Assembly: GCF_037975245.1 (NCBI RefSeq)
Contig: NC_092579.1
Location: 29,781,666-29,845,665 of the forward strand
DNA from: Apostichopus japonicus
Lineage: Eukaryota; Echinodermata; Holothuroidea; Aspidochirotida; Stichopodidae
Length of the DNA stretch: 64,000 nt
Direction: 5' to 3'
A model generated the notes under the pieces. It searched no databases. It was not told where the DNA came from and worked only from the letters and a program-made list of their open reading frames with translations. The first letter of the stretch is position 1. Each line of letters starts with the position of its first letter. Of the stretch, positions 1 to 10,900 are shown piece after piece. The translations under genes were made by a program, and so were the position numbers.

Positions 1-229
1 ATTTATTCCAAAATGTTTCATAATCAAGAAAGAAGTGTCTTCCTATGTGAAGTACAGACACATAGAAGCATGACTATGGGGACATTTTGCTTTACTAATT
101 TTGAGTTAGCAAATCAGCTGTGCAACCTTGCAACCATCCTTTTAATAATTGTTATTAATAAGTAAGAGGTTCACTTAACTGCAAAAGCAAAACTAATTTA
201 TTATATATCATAGAGAAAAGGGCCAATTT

Positions 230-1160
230 TGAGACCAGTTGAGATAACCTGTTGACCCCTTGAGCCGATTTTGCCCCCCCCCCCCCATTTAACATAACCT
301 ATTGAAGCTCAGAGGATGAATTGTATGTTTTGTTGGAGACTTACAGAGCCCCTTGACAAAACTGAACTGAATTTCATCAAACTATGTTCACAAAAAGAAA
401 ATCATAGCATGGGAGAATTCATAGGTTAATTAAAGTTTTAAATTTGGAGTTGTCTTGTATAAAAGGTTTTCAGACTTTTTCACCTGTTGACCTCATTTCA
501 CCTTTGACCTCTACCAATTTCAATGTAGTTCTTGCACTTACCAAGCTAGATCTACATACTAAGTAAAAAGTTCAAGAAAGATGTTCTGCTTGAGTTATTG
601 TGTTTACAAGATTGTGAAATTTTGACTCAAATGTTGACTGCCAATGACATTTAACCTACATCAAATTTCAATAGGGATCATCTATGGGACATCAACACGC
701 CAAGCATAAGATTCATCAAGCTTCCCTTCTTGAGATATCGAATTTAAAATGTTTCCACAGTTTGACCTCTGGTGACCGAGTATGAGCTTTAATCCCAGCC
801 AAAAACAATAGCATCCGAGAAATAAGTACGTTGCATGTACATGCCAAGTTTGAAGTCCATCCAACTTTTTAATACAGTATAGAGTAATATGGTGTTTAGA
901 ACTTTTCACAGGTTGACCTCTAGTGTGACCATTGATCCCACCCAAAAACAATAGCAACCGAGAATTCAATATGGTGCATTCACATACGAAGATTGAAGTC
1001 CATCCAAAATCCTGAATATTGAGTTTTTATGTTTACAAGCCAAAGTGTCACATACAAACACACACACACACAGCATCAGGACCGCAATGATTCTTTTTGC
1101 TTTCAGCAAAGGAATCAAAAAGAATATAATCATTAATATTGTGTATATATGAAGAAGCAT
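230..1160. repeat. Degenerate ~145-bp dispersed/tandem repeat with TTGACCTC motifs
   Basis: At least two tandem copies are visible (about 757-905 and 902-1050). Each has a TTGACCTCT..TGACC core, then CCAAAAACAATAGCA.CCGAGAA and a GAAGTCCATCCAA segment. Weaker TTGACCYC-rich sequence begins near 236 and 485. The block ends in a short CA run (about 1053-1073). The last copy and the CA run recur at 10590-10800 ahead of the second family A gene. No coding potential is seen. Confidence 0.7.
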
Positions 1161-2618
1161 GAAAACTCTGTGGTACGTATGATTACAACTGAAACATTAT
1201 AACTTATTCATTCCTATATATAGCATCTCTCTCACAGAGAACAGAAACAAGATAAAATATTGTAACTACTACATGGACCAAGCAAGCAGTTCTTGGCATT
1301 TCCTCAGAATTAGTCACATATGTCATCAGTTTGCAAAACATTTATAAAATAGTATTACAAATTATCAACCTAATGCTCCAATTTTTTCTACTCTAAACAA
1401 AGGTCATAAGTCAGCTATGTATTGTATTCTTAAGCTTTGTAGTCCGGATTCTTTTTCATAAAGAACTTAGTACAAATCAAATTTTTTGGGGGGAATCTTG
1501 TAGCCGTACTTTCAAATTTGAAATACAATTTGAATAATCTGAGAAACAAATAATGGGAATGAAGTATCAAATATTAACAAAAATTACAGCAAAAAGAGAT
1601 GAATTAGGAGACTTTTTCTTCCCTTTGCAACGATTCTTTGCAAATATGAACAATGTCTCAGAATGTTTTAATTTAACACACAAAATGTGAATTTCTTTGT
1701 CAAAATTATACAATAATCTCTTTCTTTATTCAAAGTGATGCTGTGAGATGATAATAGCTACTTTGGTATAGTTTAACACTGAATATCCTAGTAAATAATA
1801 TGAAATATGATGCATTCAAATTATCTGATTCTGTAACCTCACCCACCCTCTCCCCCACCCATTCGTAGCTTCATCCTCAAACCAGGTCTGCCCACTCATT
1901 TAAAATCTCTTCTGGAATGAAAGTGACAAATATGGGGTATCAAAACTGTCATTATGCCTTATGCCTAATATTTCTTTTGTTTGACAGAAAAATGTTCAGT
2001 AATTATTTATAACTTTTGTTGCTACTGCACTCATAATGTAAATGGATATTTCATTAACAACAGACAACTCTTTTTTAGATATTCATAAGTTTCATAAACA
2101 AGTCTTGTCCACTGAACTTTTCTTGTCCACTGAACAATAAGACTACAAAACTGAAAGTATATTTCTGAAATTCAACTCAAAAAAGCAGACCAGGCTTCAT
2201 CTATATTTGATATTGTTTGACACTGACAAGTTCATGAATATTCATTTCTGTCCCATCGTTAACTGTCTTCAATTTTTGAGCAAAATATGAAGAGAGAAAG
2301 TTTATACTAATAGTCTAGTTCATTAGCTGCTGACTGTTTTATCAGACAGTGGATAGTGTGCAGATGTTTTTTTACAAATTTCCTTGTAATTAATAAGCTA
2401 TTGTCACAGTCTTGAAATATTAATTTACTGTGCTATTGTTGTCTTCAGTTTTTGAGGGAAGAAACATAAGATTGAAGTTCATACTTGGTTGTATTCATTA
2501 CCTTGTGATTTTTTTATCAGACAGCGGATAATGTGCGTGTATGTCTTTTATCTAAAGTGATGAAGATGTCCTTCATAATTATTCAAAATATTTAATATTT
2601 CTTGAAGTCATAGTGAAT
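1161..2618 (+). other. Gene-free upstream block of family A copy 1
   Basis: No credible ORF. From about 1325 onward the sequence is collinear with the regions ahead of the other two family A genes (about 10920-12017 and 18160-19485), so it belongs to the duplicated unit. It includes two ~175-bp sub-repeats that form the putative promoter region. Confidence 0.75.
2339..2536 (+). promoter_or_regulatory. Duplicated TTATCAGACAG element upstream of A1
   Basis: Two near-identical 23-bp elements start TTATCAGACAG and end in GTGC (2339-2361 and 2514-2536). They lie 175 bp apart, about 280 and 105 bp before the ATG. TTATCAG is the reverse complement of CTGATAA, a classical GATA-factor core. Both elements are conserved ahead of the other two A genes. 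A regulatory role is inferred from conservation and position only. Confidence 0.4.
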
Positions 2619-3707
2619 ATGGAGTTCCTTTGGAAGAGAGGAAACCTTTTGTTTTATTGCTGTTTATTGATTTTTAATTTTGCTGGACTTATTGCTGCAT
2701 ATGGATCATACTTTAGTTGCTACTGGAATGAACCAGGTGACATTAATTGCTCAATGTGTGATATGTGTAATGGAATTAACGTGGATTGTAGCAATAAGGG
2801 ATTAAAACAGGCGACTGTTAATAGAAGATGTTCCATCATTGGTTTGAATCTGTCTCATAACAGATTGTCGAAACCTCCAAATATCTCTGGGAGTCTGGTA
2901 ATAGAATGGATTGACTTGTCTCATAATCACATCAAGTTCTTGAATGCAGGGAATATTGAAAGACTGAGTAGTCATACCTTGAAGGTGATAGACTTAAGCT
3001 ACAATGATCTTCTTAGAATGACAACACAAAGTCTAGGTAACTTTCTGCCAAGTCTTACTATTTTCATTCTGTCAAACAATCAATTGGGAACCAGCTTTTT
3101 TGAGGTCTCTGACTGGAAGAGCTTACCTCATCTTAAATTGCTGGATCTACGGAACAACTTAGATTATACAAGTATGAATTTATCTCCATGTGACCTTGGG
3201 AAAGAAGATGGAATTATTCTCCTAAATTCACTTAACTGCTCTCTCTATTGTATTGAGGCCTTCTTTCAAAATCATTGTGAATTTGATAATCTTTTTGTTG
3301 AATGTCTTTGTGGAGACACTATTGAGAGAAACTGTAGCAGGGAAGATGTGAATAGACCAATGTTAGAATGTAACAGGTATGTCACTACCACTTATGCTTC
3401 ACCGATGAACACCTCAGGACACATGACAACTACCGTAACATTACGAGATTTCTCTCTACCTGGAATTTTTCTGGTGCTTTTCCTGATGCTTTTCCTGATG
3501 CTTTTCCTGTTGATCTTAACTGTTTGGAAATGTTACCGAAGGAGCCGAAGATCTAATCGGTATGACAAATGGCTTTCTGTGTATACACCTAATGAGCATA
3601 CAGTCTATAACATTAATACCAGTTTATGTAGATTTAGCTGGAAGCTTTCTGATGCTGTTATTATGATATTCATATTTGGAAATGTTATCAAAGTAGAAGA
3701 AGACTAA
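2619..3707 (+). CDS. Family A copy 1 (A1): short LRR type I membrane protein
   Basis: Single-exon gene of 362 residues. The ATG at 2619 is shared by all three family A copies; the frame is open for two more codons upstream, but only from a GTG. A hydrophobic signal peptide covers about residues 1-30 (FLFYCCLLIFNFAGL-like). It is followed by an LRRNT-like Cys cluster (CYWNEPGD..C..C..C...DC), about four LRRs with L.LSHN.L and WIDLSHN signatures, and an LRRCT-like Cys-rich cap with many N-glycosylation sequons. A stalk precedes a Leu-rich TM helix (about 280-305), the basic run KCYRRSRRSNR and the tail motif YDKWLSVYTP at about 315. The TM is lengthened by repeated FLMLF units. The last ~30 residues read a decayed duplicate TM segment out of frame. 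The ligand is unknown; a surface receptor or decoy is inferred. It is convergent with B1. Confidence 0.88.
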   Translation: MEFLWKRGNLLFYCCLLIFNFAGLIAAYGSYFSCYWNEPGDINCSMCDMCNGINVDCSNKGLKQATVNRRCSIIGLNLSHNRLSKPPNISGSLVIEWIDLSHNHIKFLNAGNIERLSSHTLKVIDLSYNDLLRMTTQSLGNFLPSLTIFILSNNQLGTSFFEVSDWKSLPHLKLLDLRNNLDYTSMNLSPCDLGKEDGIILLNSLNCSLYCIEAFFQNHCEFDNLFVECLCGDTIERNCSREDVNRPMLECNRYVTTTYASPMNTSGHMTTTVTLRDFSLPGIFLVLFLMLFLMLFLLILTVWKCYRRSRRSNRYDKWLSVYTPNEHTVYNINTSLCRFSWKLSDAVIMIFIFGNVIKVEED

Positions 3708-3883
3708 AACAGTACGATAAGTGGCTTCCTGTGCAACCTTCCATAGTACATACAATCTATCCATCTTTGGAAAGACCCTCAAAGATAGAAAATCTTATCA
3801 ATAGACTTGGGTTTGAGGTCAAAGTCCAATATTATCTAGAGCAAATGAAGCTGAAAGGAGACTTGTTTATCAAGCGGTTATGA
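3627..3883 (+). pseudogene. Decayed second TM/tail module behind A1
   Basis: After the functional tail, the DNA again resembles the TM-plus-tail coding segment. TTAGCTGGAAGCTTTCTGATG matches the LAGSFLM TM start of the paralogues, and an open frame at 3710-3883 reads QYDKWLPVQP and continues through LERPSKIENLINRLGFEV to a stop. The module is out of frame with A1 and interrupted by TGA and TAG, so it looks like a degenerate duplicate of the gene's 3' part. Corresponding sequence follows A2 and A3. Confidence 0.65.
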
Positions 3884-5298
3884 TCGTTTGATTTTAGAAA
3901 ACTTTTGCAGTTCACGTCCATGCTCTCATGTCCAGTAGAATCAACTTTTAGCTCTTAAATTAAGACTTGCAGTAACAGCAAAATTTTGAATTGGTGTGAT
4001 ATATTTTATCTCATCTTGTTCAAAAATTTAAAAATATCTATTATCGTTTTTAGTCCTTCTTCGATGACGTTCCCAAGCAATCAAAATTTTACTGTGCAAA
4101 CTCACACTAACAATCACCGATGCCACAATCTGTGCGCTTCACTGGGGAAAGCTTAATGATTGATTGCTCGGCGTGCACTTTCATTTAAAACTAAGTACTT
4201 ACTTTTAGGTTAATAGTTAGTTGCCATGTCTCCGTTGATCAGATTTATATTTTATTACAGGTCATTCAGTTTTACATAGGTCAGAAGTATTCAGTGCTCA
4301 CATGAAGCAGCGCATGGTTATTCTATTAATAACCAACTTTTAAATAAATTATTTTTCTCATACCTTGTGTTATTTTCAATATTTTTGTGTCGTTTGTCTA
4401 ATATTGTTGTTTTCTCTATTGTTCATCTTCAAGCCAGGATCTCTTACTATTTTCATTATCAACTAATCAGTCCACTCTACACAAGACTACAAATATACCA
4501 CTGACTATTCCAAATTAAAGCTTAGTATTAATTAAATATTAAATATCAAATATCAAATAATATTATATAAGTCATGGAAGCTGTAACCATCCACACACTA
4601 TATGTGACACATTAGGCCAACCAAAGTGATTGTTGTAAGGTTTTTCAACTTACTTAGTCCAGTCAAAATCCTCTCTGCCACTTCTAACATAGGTAGTTGG
4701 CATGTGCACCACCTATATAGGCTATCAATGGAAACCATTTCCTCTAGTATACATTAAGACAAGTTTTACAAATATTTTACAACTCATTTTCCTCATTTTC
4801 CTACAAGCAGTGCCAACAGTATTTGTCACATGGTCTGTTGAGGTGGTCAACAAGGGAGCACAATTTCTTGGGATGCACTTTATAAACAGATAACTTTGTG
4901 CAAAAGATACTCAACACTTAATAATTCAAAATTGTGGAGATTGCATCTTCCATCATGTGTCACTAGCATGGAAGGTTGGTTTGGGTTAGCGAAAAATGAA
5001 CTACCTCTGGGGAGGCCACATGAGACGTGGATGGAATAACTACTTTACTGTTGGAGGTAAGAAAAAGTGGAAATAAACATGTTTTGCTCATTCTGAGCTA
5101 TTAAAATCAATTTACTTGACTTTGAAGCAAGTGTAATTAGTGAATGCAACATTGGATCAAACAAGAAGTTGTCAAACTTTTCAGAAGTAAATTAAATAAC
5201 TGCCATCTGTTTTACCTGCACTCTATTAATTCTCTACTTTTAATATCTAAGCTATCATGTATCTAGTTCTTTAGTGTCCTACTATCTGTTGCAAGATT
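3884..5298. other. Gene-free convergent spacer A1/B1
   Basis: No credible gene. It is largely collinear with 13262-14827 and 20725-22462. It contains AATAAA at 4343-4348, a possible poly(A) signal for A1 about 640 nt past its stop. A conserved segment (about 4805-5040) is repeated on the 3' side of every family B gene. Confidence 0.7.
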
Positions 5299-6513
5299 CT
5301 AGGGTTGAGACAGAGGTGTCAATTCGACTTCCGTGGCAACATCTTCCTTATCCCCTGGGGGTGTGAGATCACCAAAACGGTGTGAAACGTATGTTTCTGA
5401 AACAACATCAGGACTTCTATTCTTAGGAGTATAAACAGCCAGCCATTTGTCATACCTTTTGTGAATTCTTCTCTTTTTACAGTATTGCCATCCCCGGTAA
5501 AGAGTTGCACATATCAAAGCTGTTACCACAATACCAGTTAATATGAAGACTATTAACAATGGATCTATAAAGGAGACAGGGGTTGTTCCATTTTCATTGT
5601 CTTCCCCAGATGAATCACTAGAAGTAGTGTAGGTGATTTCAGAGTGACTTTCTTTAGTCGTTGATAGGGTGGACACTTCTAGCGATGGTTCAGAAGTAAT
5701 TGTTGAATTCATCTTGCAAAACAAAGTCCCTTTTCCTCTGAAATTCTCAGGCTCTTGGGACACTTGACAAACAGTGGAATCATTAAGCGATGCAATTGGA
5801 TGGCTGCCATTATCAACACATTGAATAATGAATTCATAATATTCACAGATACGTTTCAAGTTAGAAGGATAGTAATAATTACAAGGGCTACAGACTTGAC
5901 TACTGTTGCCTGACCTGTAGATTGTCTTACTCTCTGAAAGGCTGTAGTTTGCATTTTCACAGTAACTTCCTTCACTGTAGTTATTGTTAATTGATGAAAG
6001 GTGAAGCCATTTAAAGTCACCAAAGTTCTCGAGAGATCCTAGAGGATTATCTGACAATTCCACTACCTGAAGATCCAATAAAACATCACTTATTAATTCA
6101 AAACTTCCAATATTTAAGATCCCATTATGATTTAATAACAAAACCTTTAATCCTTGATGTTTCAGTTGTACTAGAGCACTTTTCCCCAGAAGTTTTATAT
6201 TATTATGAGATAAGTCCATCCATTCTACCTTTAATGAGGTATCTAACTGTGGTACATCTTCAAACAAATTTGAAGAGAGATTTAACAACATCAATGAGCA
6301 ATTGCCTTCCACAGAAATGTTTGTAAGCATCAGTTTACTACAATCCAGATATTTTCCATTGGGTAAAGTTTCAAGTTGACACTCGGAACACTGTTGTTCC
6401 CAGTTACACGAATCAGCCAATATTGTAGAAACAGTTCCATTATCAGAAGCATAAACCAGCAACAATACTGGTAGAAGAAAAGTAAAATACATTAGCAGCG
6501 CAGAAGTTATCAT
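5299..6513 (-). CDS. Family B copy 1 (B1): short LRR type I membrane protein
   Basis: Intronless, 404 residues. The start MITSALLMYFTFLLP is chosen because this ATG is present in all five B copies; upstream in-frame residues in this copy lack an ATG. Residues 1-24 form the signal peptide. Then come an N-cap (C....QC.EC......LDCS), about four LRRs (LLNLSSNL, WMDLSHNNI, LKVLLLNHN, VVELSDNPL), and a C-terminal Cys-rich region (about 190-270). A Ser/Thr/acidic stalk leads to a TM helix at about 316-340, the basic stop-transfer run KKRRIHKR and the tail motif YDKWLAVYTP at about 354. The tail ends in TYVSHRFGDLTPPGD and a further ~16 acidic/Pro residues. LRR blocks are of the LLGKSALVQL and GILNIGSF type. 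It is similar in LRR and tail to family A. The likely role is a cell-surface recognition protein; partner unknown. Confidence 0.88.
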   Translation of the reverse strand: MITSALLMYFTFLLPVLLLVYASDNGTVSTILADSCNWEQQCSECQLETLPNGKYLDCSKLMLTNISVEGNCSLMLLNLSSNLFEDVPQLDTSLKVEWMDLSHNNIKLLGKSALVQLKHQGLKVLLLNHNGILNIGSFELISDVLLDLQVVELSDNPLGSLENFGDFKWLHLSSINNNYSEGSYCENANYSLSESKTIYRSGNSSQVCSPCNYYYPSNLKRICEYYEFIIQCVDNGSHPIASLNDSTVCQVSQEPENFRGKGTLFCKMNSTITSEPSLEVSTLSTTKESHSEITYTTSSDSSGEDNENGTTPVSFIDPLLIVFILTGIVVTALICATLYRGWQYCKKRRIHKRYDKWLAVYTPKNRSPDVVSETYVSHRFGDLTPPGDKEDVATEVELTPLSQP

Positions 6514-6637
6514 CTTGCTAAATAAATCTAGGCTCAAAAAGTCTAAAGAGTTAAGATTAGTATATCTGACTTTCACATTTCAACTTTATCCTTGAGCTTA
6601 CTGATCACTTGTGACTATGCCACACATAATCCTTGCA

Positions 6638-6786
6638 CCTTTATAATGTTGGTTTGCCTGGAACAGTCATTGTCTATGTCAAAACAGCAATTCACATCAC
6701 CTTTTGTCCGTATTTGGTTCATTTATTCCATTTTCTTTCGCTTTGTATCAGTCAAAGAGGAAAGTGAAAGTTACAGTGAAAGTCAC
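6638..6786 (-). promoter_or_regulatory. B1 core promoter: TATA box and PRDI/IRF-like element
   Basis: On the minus strand TATAAAGG lies at 6645-6638, 125 nt before the ATG. ACTTTCACTTTCC lies at 6771-6759, with a second GTGACTTTCACTG at 6786-6774. The ACTTTCACTTTC string matches the known PRDI/PRDM1/IRF-type GAAAGTGAAAG core. Position and sequence are conserved across family B. Confidence 0.55.
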
Positions 6787-9084
6787 AGATTCAGTGATTT
6801 AACTGAAAATCAACTGAACAAATTATTCTGCAACTGATATTTATACCAGAGAATTCTACAGAAGGGTCGTATCCCTTCGAATCCTGAAAACATTGTCCAA
6901 CATAAGATAACAGATGTACATGCCAGAAAGCAAGTACGAGTTACAGTACCTTCAACAAAAGGGCAATGAACTTATAGTACAATGAAACTATTTAGCATTG
7001 CACAATCACTGTCCTTTTATTTAATTTCATTATTAAAACAATTTTGACAAACTCAGGAAAAATAAGTTCAACCAAGTAAGTAACACAGCATGTTAATGAG
7101 TGTTTTAATGGCTTTTCCCCTGTTTCCGCTTTCAATCATTTTCTATTCCTTATTTCTTTTTGGAAAATGACAATTACTGATAATCTTATATTAAGTACAC
7201 GAATAATGGAGAAATTGTCTGGGAAATTTGAGACAATGGAAAAGAGCAAAGAACTTTATAGCTAGACCTGGAAAAGAACCAGTGTCACCTCTCGGTTTCA
7301 AAACAAGCGCTCTACAAACTAAGCTTATCTTCACAATATTAAAATCATTTATTCTCTGACAAATATCATATTACTACTACAACAAGGAAGTTCAAATTTG
7401 GTGAAAGTGAAAGTCGTTACAAAGATCACTGGCAAAGAAAGAAGACATTACAAATAGTGTATTACAGTTTAATGATAAATCAATGAGTAGATTATAATAG
7501 GAAAAGTAAAGCTTTTGGAAGAACATCTACTGTACCATGATGACATCACAGTATTAGTACCAACCAGCATCCACTTTCTAGAAAAACCAACGGTTTAGCC
7601 AGTCATTACAGGTCGCATTGAATCCATCTCATTTTGAGACAGATGGGGAGGGGGGGGTGGAGGGGAAGGTTAACACCTAACAGTTTGTCATATTTCGTTA
7701 ATTTTAGATTTTGGGGGTGACAGAAAGATCGCTCTTAGTATAAACAGCTGCAATGTGATAAGGGACATCATTATCTATTGAAGTAAACATAATACTATAT
7801 ATAAGCAAATTAACACTTCAATATGGTAACAACCAAGGTATAAGAGGACCTTTATCTGATTACAGTTTGTATCACTAGATGTTTCGACAAGACTCACAAT
7901 TTAAAGTTGTCGCATTATATCGAATAACGATTATTTCATTAATTCTTAAAGAAAAACTGTTGCAACAATGCAAAAAAAGTGCAAAAAAAGGCGATAAGTC
8001 TGGACAACAATATTACTGCCACAGATTAACCTCAAGTCAGGGAATAACACAATAACTTTCAAACAAGAACACACAGCCATACATAACGACTAACTAATTA
8101 GCCAAATGTCGGAAGAATGATTAACCAGTGGTTATGTTTTTATTCAGTAGAGTCGAAATCTAACAGATGTTAATGTATACCCATCTCACTATCAACACAT
8201 CCCTGCTGACAAAAATAATGCTGTCACCCTCTCCTTCTTGTAAATCAAAGAAGAAATGCAAATGCAATTTAATTTTTAGAGATTGCCACTTTCAGAGACT
8301 GTTCATTTTCAGCAAGAGAATTGACCTTACAGACCTTGTGGAATTACTGTGCACTATTGACTATACAAAACCTAAGCATTGACATGAACTTTATACAAAA
8401 AGACTCTGATATTAGTAGCCATGAAAATATTATGAATTCACAAAGATTTTGAATTGTTCATCTAAACAAGTGTTGATGTATTATTCTATAGAATTGGTCT
8501 GTATACAGACCAATTAGTGTAATTAAGTGTAAATTATTGAAAGGTGCTACAGGGGGGTAAGTTGTAACTTGTACTCCTAAAAGCAGTGCCAATAGTATTT
8601 GTCACATGGTCTGTTGAGGTGGTCAACAGTGGAGCACAATTTCTAGGGATGCACTCAAACAACTAACTTTGTGGAAAAGAAACTCAACACTTAAGAATTA
8701 AAAATTGTGCAGATTGCATCGTCTATCATGTGTCACTAGCATGAAAGGTTGGTTTGGGCTAATGAAAAATGAACCAACTCTGGGGAGGCCCACTGGGATG
8801 TAGATGGAATAACTACATAATTGCTGGAGGCAATTCATATTCAAAGTGAAAATAAACATGTTTTGCTCATTCTGAGCTATTAAAATCAATTCACTTTGAC
8901 TTTGAACCAAATGAAATTAGTGAATGTAACATTGGATCAAACAAGACATAGTCAAACTTTTCAGAAGTAAAATGAAATTAAATAACTGCAATCTCTTTTA
9001 CCTCCACTATATTAATTCTCTACTTTTTGTATCAAAGCATTCATGTATCTAGTTCTTTAGTGTCCTACTATCTGTTGCAAGATT
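6787..9084. other. Gene-free spacer between B1 and B2
   Basis: No supportable gene; short ORFs here lack family similarity. It is collinear with the B4-B5 spacer (about 23930-27286) and, up to about 8290, with sequence upstream of B3 (about 16800-18158). Near 8123-8132 it has AACCAGTGGTTATG, the unoccupied counterpart of the hAT insertion site at 25250. The conserved B 3'-flank segment begins near 8540. Confidence 0.7.
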
Positions 9085-10293
9085 CTAGGGTTGAGCCAGA
9101 GGTGTCAATTCGACTTCCGTGGCAACATCCTCCTGATCTCCTGGGGGTGTGAGATCACCAAAACGGTGTGAAACATATGTTTCTGAAAGGACATCAGCAC
9201 TTCTATTCTTAGGAGTATAAACAGCCAGCCATTTGTCATACCTTTTGTGAATTCTTCTTTGTTTAAAGTATTGCCATACCCGGTAAAGAGTTGCACATAT
9301 CAAAGCTGTTACCACAATACCAGTTAATATGAAGACTATTAACAATGGATCTATAAAGGAGGCAGGGGTTGCTCCATTTTCATTGTCTTCCCCAGATGAA
9401 TCACTAGAAATAGTGTAGGAGATTTCAGAATGACTTTCTTTATTCGTTGATAGGGTTGACACTTCTAGCGATGGTTCAGGAGTAAATGTTGAATTCATCT
9501 TGCAAAACAAATTCCCTTTTTCTCTGAAATTCTCAGGCTCTTGGGCCACTAATTGACAAACAGTAGAATCATTAAGCGATGCCATTGATTGGCTGCCGTT
9601 ATCAACACATTGAATAATGAATTCATAATATTCACAGATATGTTCCAAGTTAGAAGGATAATAATAAATACAAGGGCTACAGACTTGACTACTGTTACCT
9701 GACCTGTAGATTGTCTTACTCTCTGAAAGGCTGTAGCTTGCATTTCCACACTCACTTCCTTCACTATAGTTCTTGTTAATTGATGAAAGGTGAAGCCATT
9801 TAAAGTCACCAAAGTTATGGACGGATCCTAGAGGATTATTTGACAATTCCACTAGCTGAAGATCCAATAAAACATCACTTTCTAATATAAAATTTCTAAT
9901 ATTTAAGATCCGATTATGGTTTAATAACAAAACCTTTAACCCTTGATGATTCAAATTACTTGTCCGTAGAACTGTTATATCATTGTGAGATAAGTCCATC
10001 CATTCTACCTTTAATGAGGTACCTAACTGCGGTACATCTTCTAACAAATTTGAAGAGAGATTTAACAACATCAATGAGCAATTGCCTTCCACAGAAATGT
10101 TTGTAAGCATCAGTTTACTACAATCCAGATATGTTCCATTGGGTAAAGTTTCAAGTTGACACTCTGAACAATGTTGTTCCCAGTTACAGGAATCAGCCAA
10201 TATTGTAGAAACAGTTCCATTATCAGAAGCATAAACCAGCAACAATGCTGGTAGAAGAAAAGTTAAATACATTAGCAGCGCGGAAGTAATCAT
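9085..10293 (-). CDS. Family B copy 2 (B2): short LRR type I membrane protein
   Basis: Intact intronless copy of 402 residues, starting at the conserved MITSALL. It differs from B1 mainly inside the LRRs. The second LRR reads DITVLRTSNLNHQ (two residues shorter than the LLGKSALVQLKHQ type), and the third uses the RILNIRNFILES variant. It keeps the acidic SSDSSGEDNENG stalk, a TM helix, RRIHKRYDKWLAVYTP and the TYVSHRFGDLTPPGDQ tail. This is the second B of the first A-B-B unit, head-to-tail with B1. Its promoter region is intact only as far as the PRDI-like element and is then replaced by the dispersed repeat. Confidence 0.88.
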   Translation of the reverse strand: MITSALLMYLTFLLPALLLVYASDNGTVSTILADSCNWEQHCSECQLETLPNGTYLDCSKLMLTNISVEGNCSLMLLNLSSNLLEDVPQLGTSLKVEWMDLSHNDITVLRTSNLNHQGLKVLLLNHNRILNIRNFILESDVLLDLQLVELSNNPLGSVHNFGDFKWLHLSSINKNYSEGSECGNASYSLSESKTIYRSGNSSQVCSPCIYYYPSNLEHICEYYEFIIQCVDNGSQSMASLNDSTVCQLVAQEPENFREKGNLFCKMNSTFTPEPSLEVSTLSTNKESHSEISYTISSDSSGEDNENGATPASFIDPLLIVFILTGIVVTALICATLYRVWQYFKQRRIHKRYDKWLAVYTPKNRSADVLSETYVSHRFGDLTPPGDQEDVATEVELTPLAQP

Positions 10294-10417
10294 CTTGCTA
10301 AATAAATCTAGGCTCAAAATGTCAAAAGAGTTAAGATTAGTATATCTGACTTTCCAATTTCAACTTTATCCTTGAGCTTACTGATCACTTGTGACTATGC
10401 CACACATAATCCTTGTA

Positions 10418-10549
10418 CCTTTATAATGTTGGTTCACCTGGTACAGTTAACGTCTAAGTAAAAACAGCAAGTAACTTCGTCTTTGTCTGTATTTGGTCAA
10501 TTATTCCATTTTCTTTCGCTTTGTATCAGTCAAAGAGGAAAGTGAAAGG
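10418..10549 (-). promoter_or_regulatory. B2 core promoter: TATA box and PRDI/IRF-like element
   Basis: TATAAAGG at 10425-10418 and a CCTTTCACTTTCC element at 10549-10537. The second GTGAAAGT site present upstream of B1, B3 and B4 is missing here, because family similarity ends right after the first element. Confidence 0.5.
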
Positions 10550-10900
10550 TGCATTTAACTTTGTGATTTAACTTGAAATCGTGTTTAGAAATTTTTACAG
10601 CTTGACCTCTAGTGTGACCAGTGATACCACCCAAAAACAACAGCAACCGAGGACTCAGTGTAATGCCTCTACATACAAAGTCCATCCAATATCCTGAAAA
10701 TTGAGTTATCATGTTTACGAGCCAAAGTGTCACAAACAAACACACACACACACAGCATCATGACTGCAATGATTCTTTTTGCTTTCAGCAAAAGAATAAA
10801 AAATATCATCATTCATGTTGTGTTTATATGAAGAAGCATGAAAACTCTGTGGGTAGGCATGATTACAGTTGAAATATTACAAGATTTGTATTGAGGTTTG
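10550..10900. repeat. Copy of the TTGACCTC dispersed repeat
   Basis: About 10590-10810 matches 895-1130: TTGACCTCTAGTGTGACC, CCACCCAAAAACAA.AGCAACCGAG, a CA run and an AGCATCA.GAC.GCAATGATTC segment. The same repeat family thus sits ahead of two of the three A-gene units. Confidence 0.75.

Noticed and set aside
6514-6576. N-terminal extensions of the B and A genes (for example MKVRYTN.. or MSLDLF..)
   Set aside because: These frames begin at GTG or TTG. The conserved ATG directly precedes the signal peptide in every copy.
9549-9812. Conserved 87-residue frame inside family B genes (also near 15199, 22915 and 27751)
   Set aside because: It is the second frame of the same strand, conserved only because the main frame is conserved.
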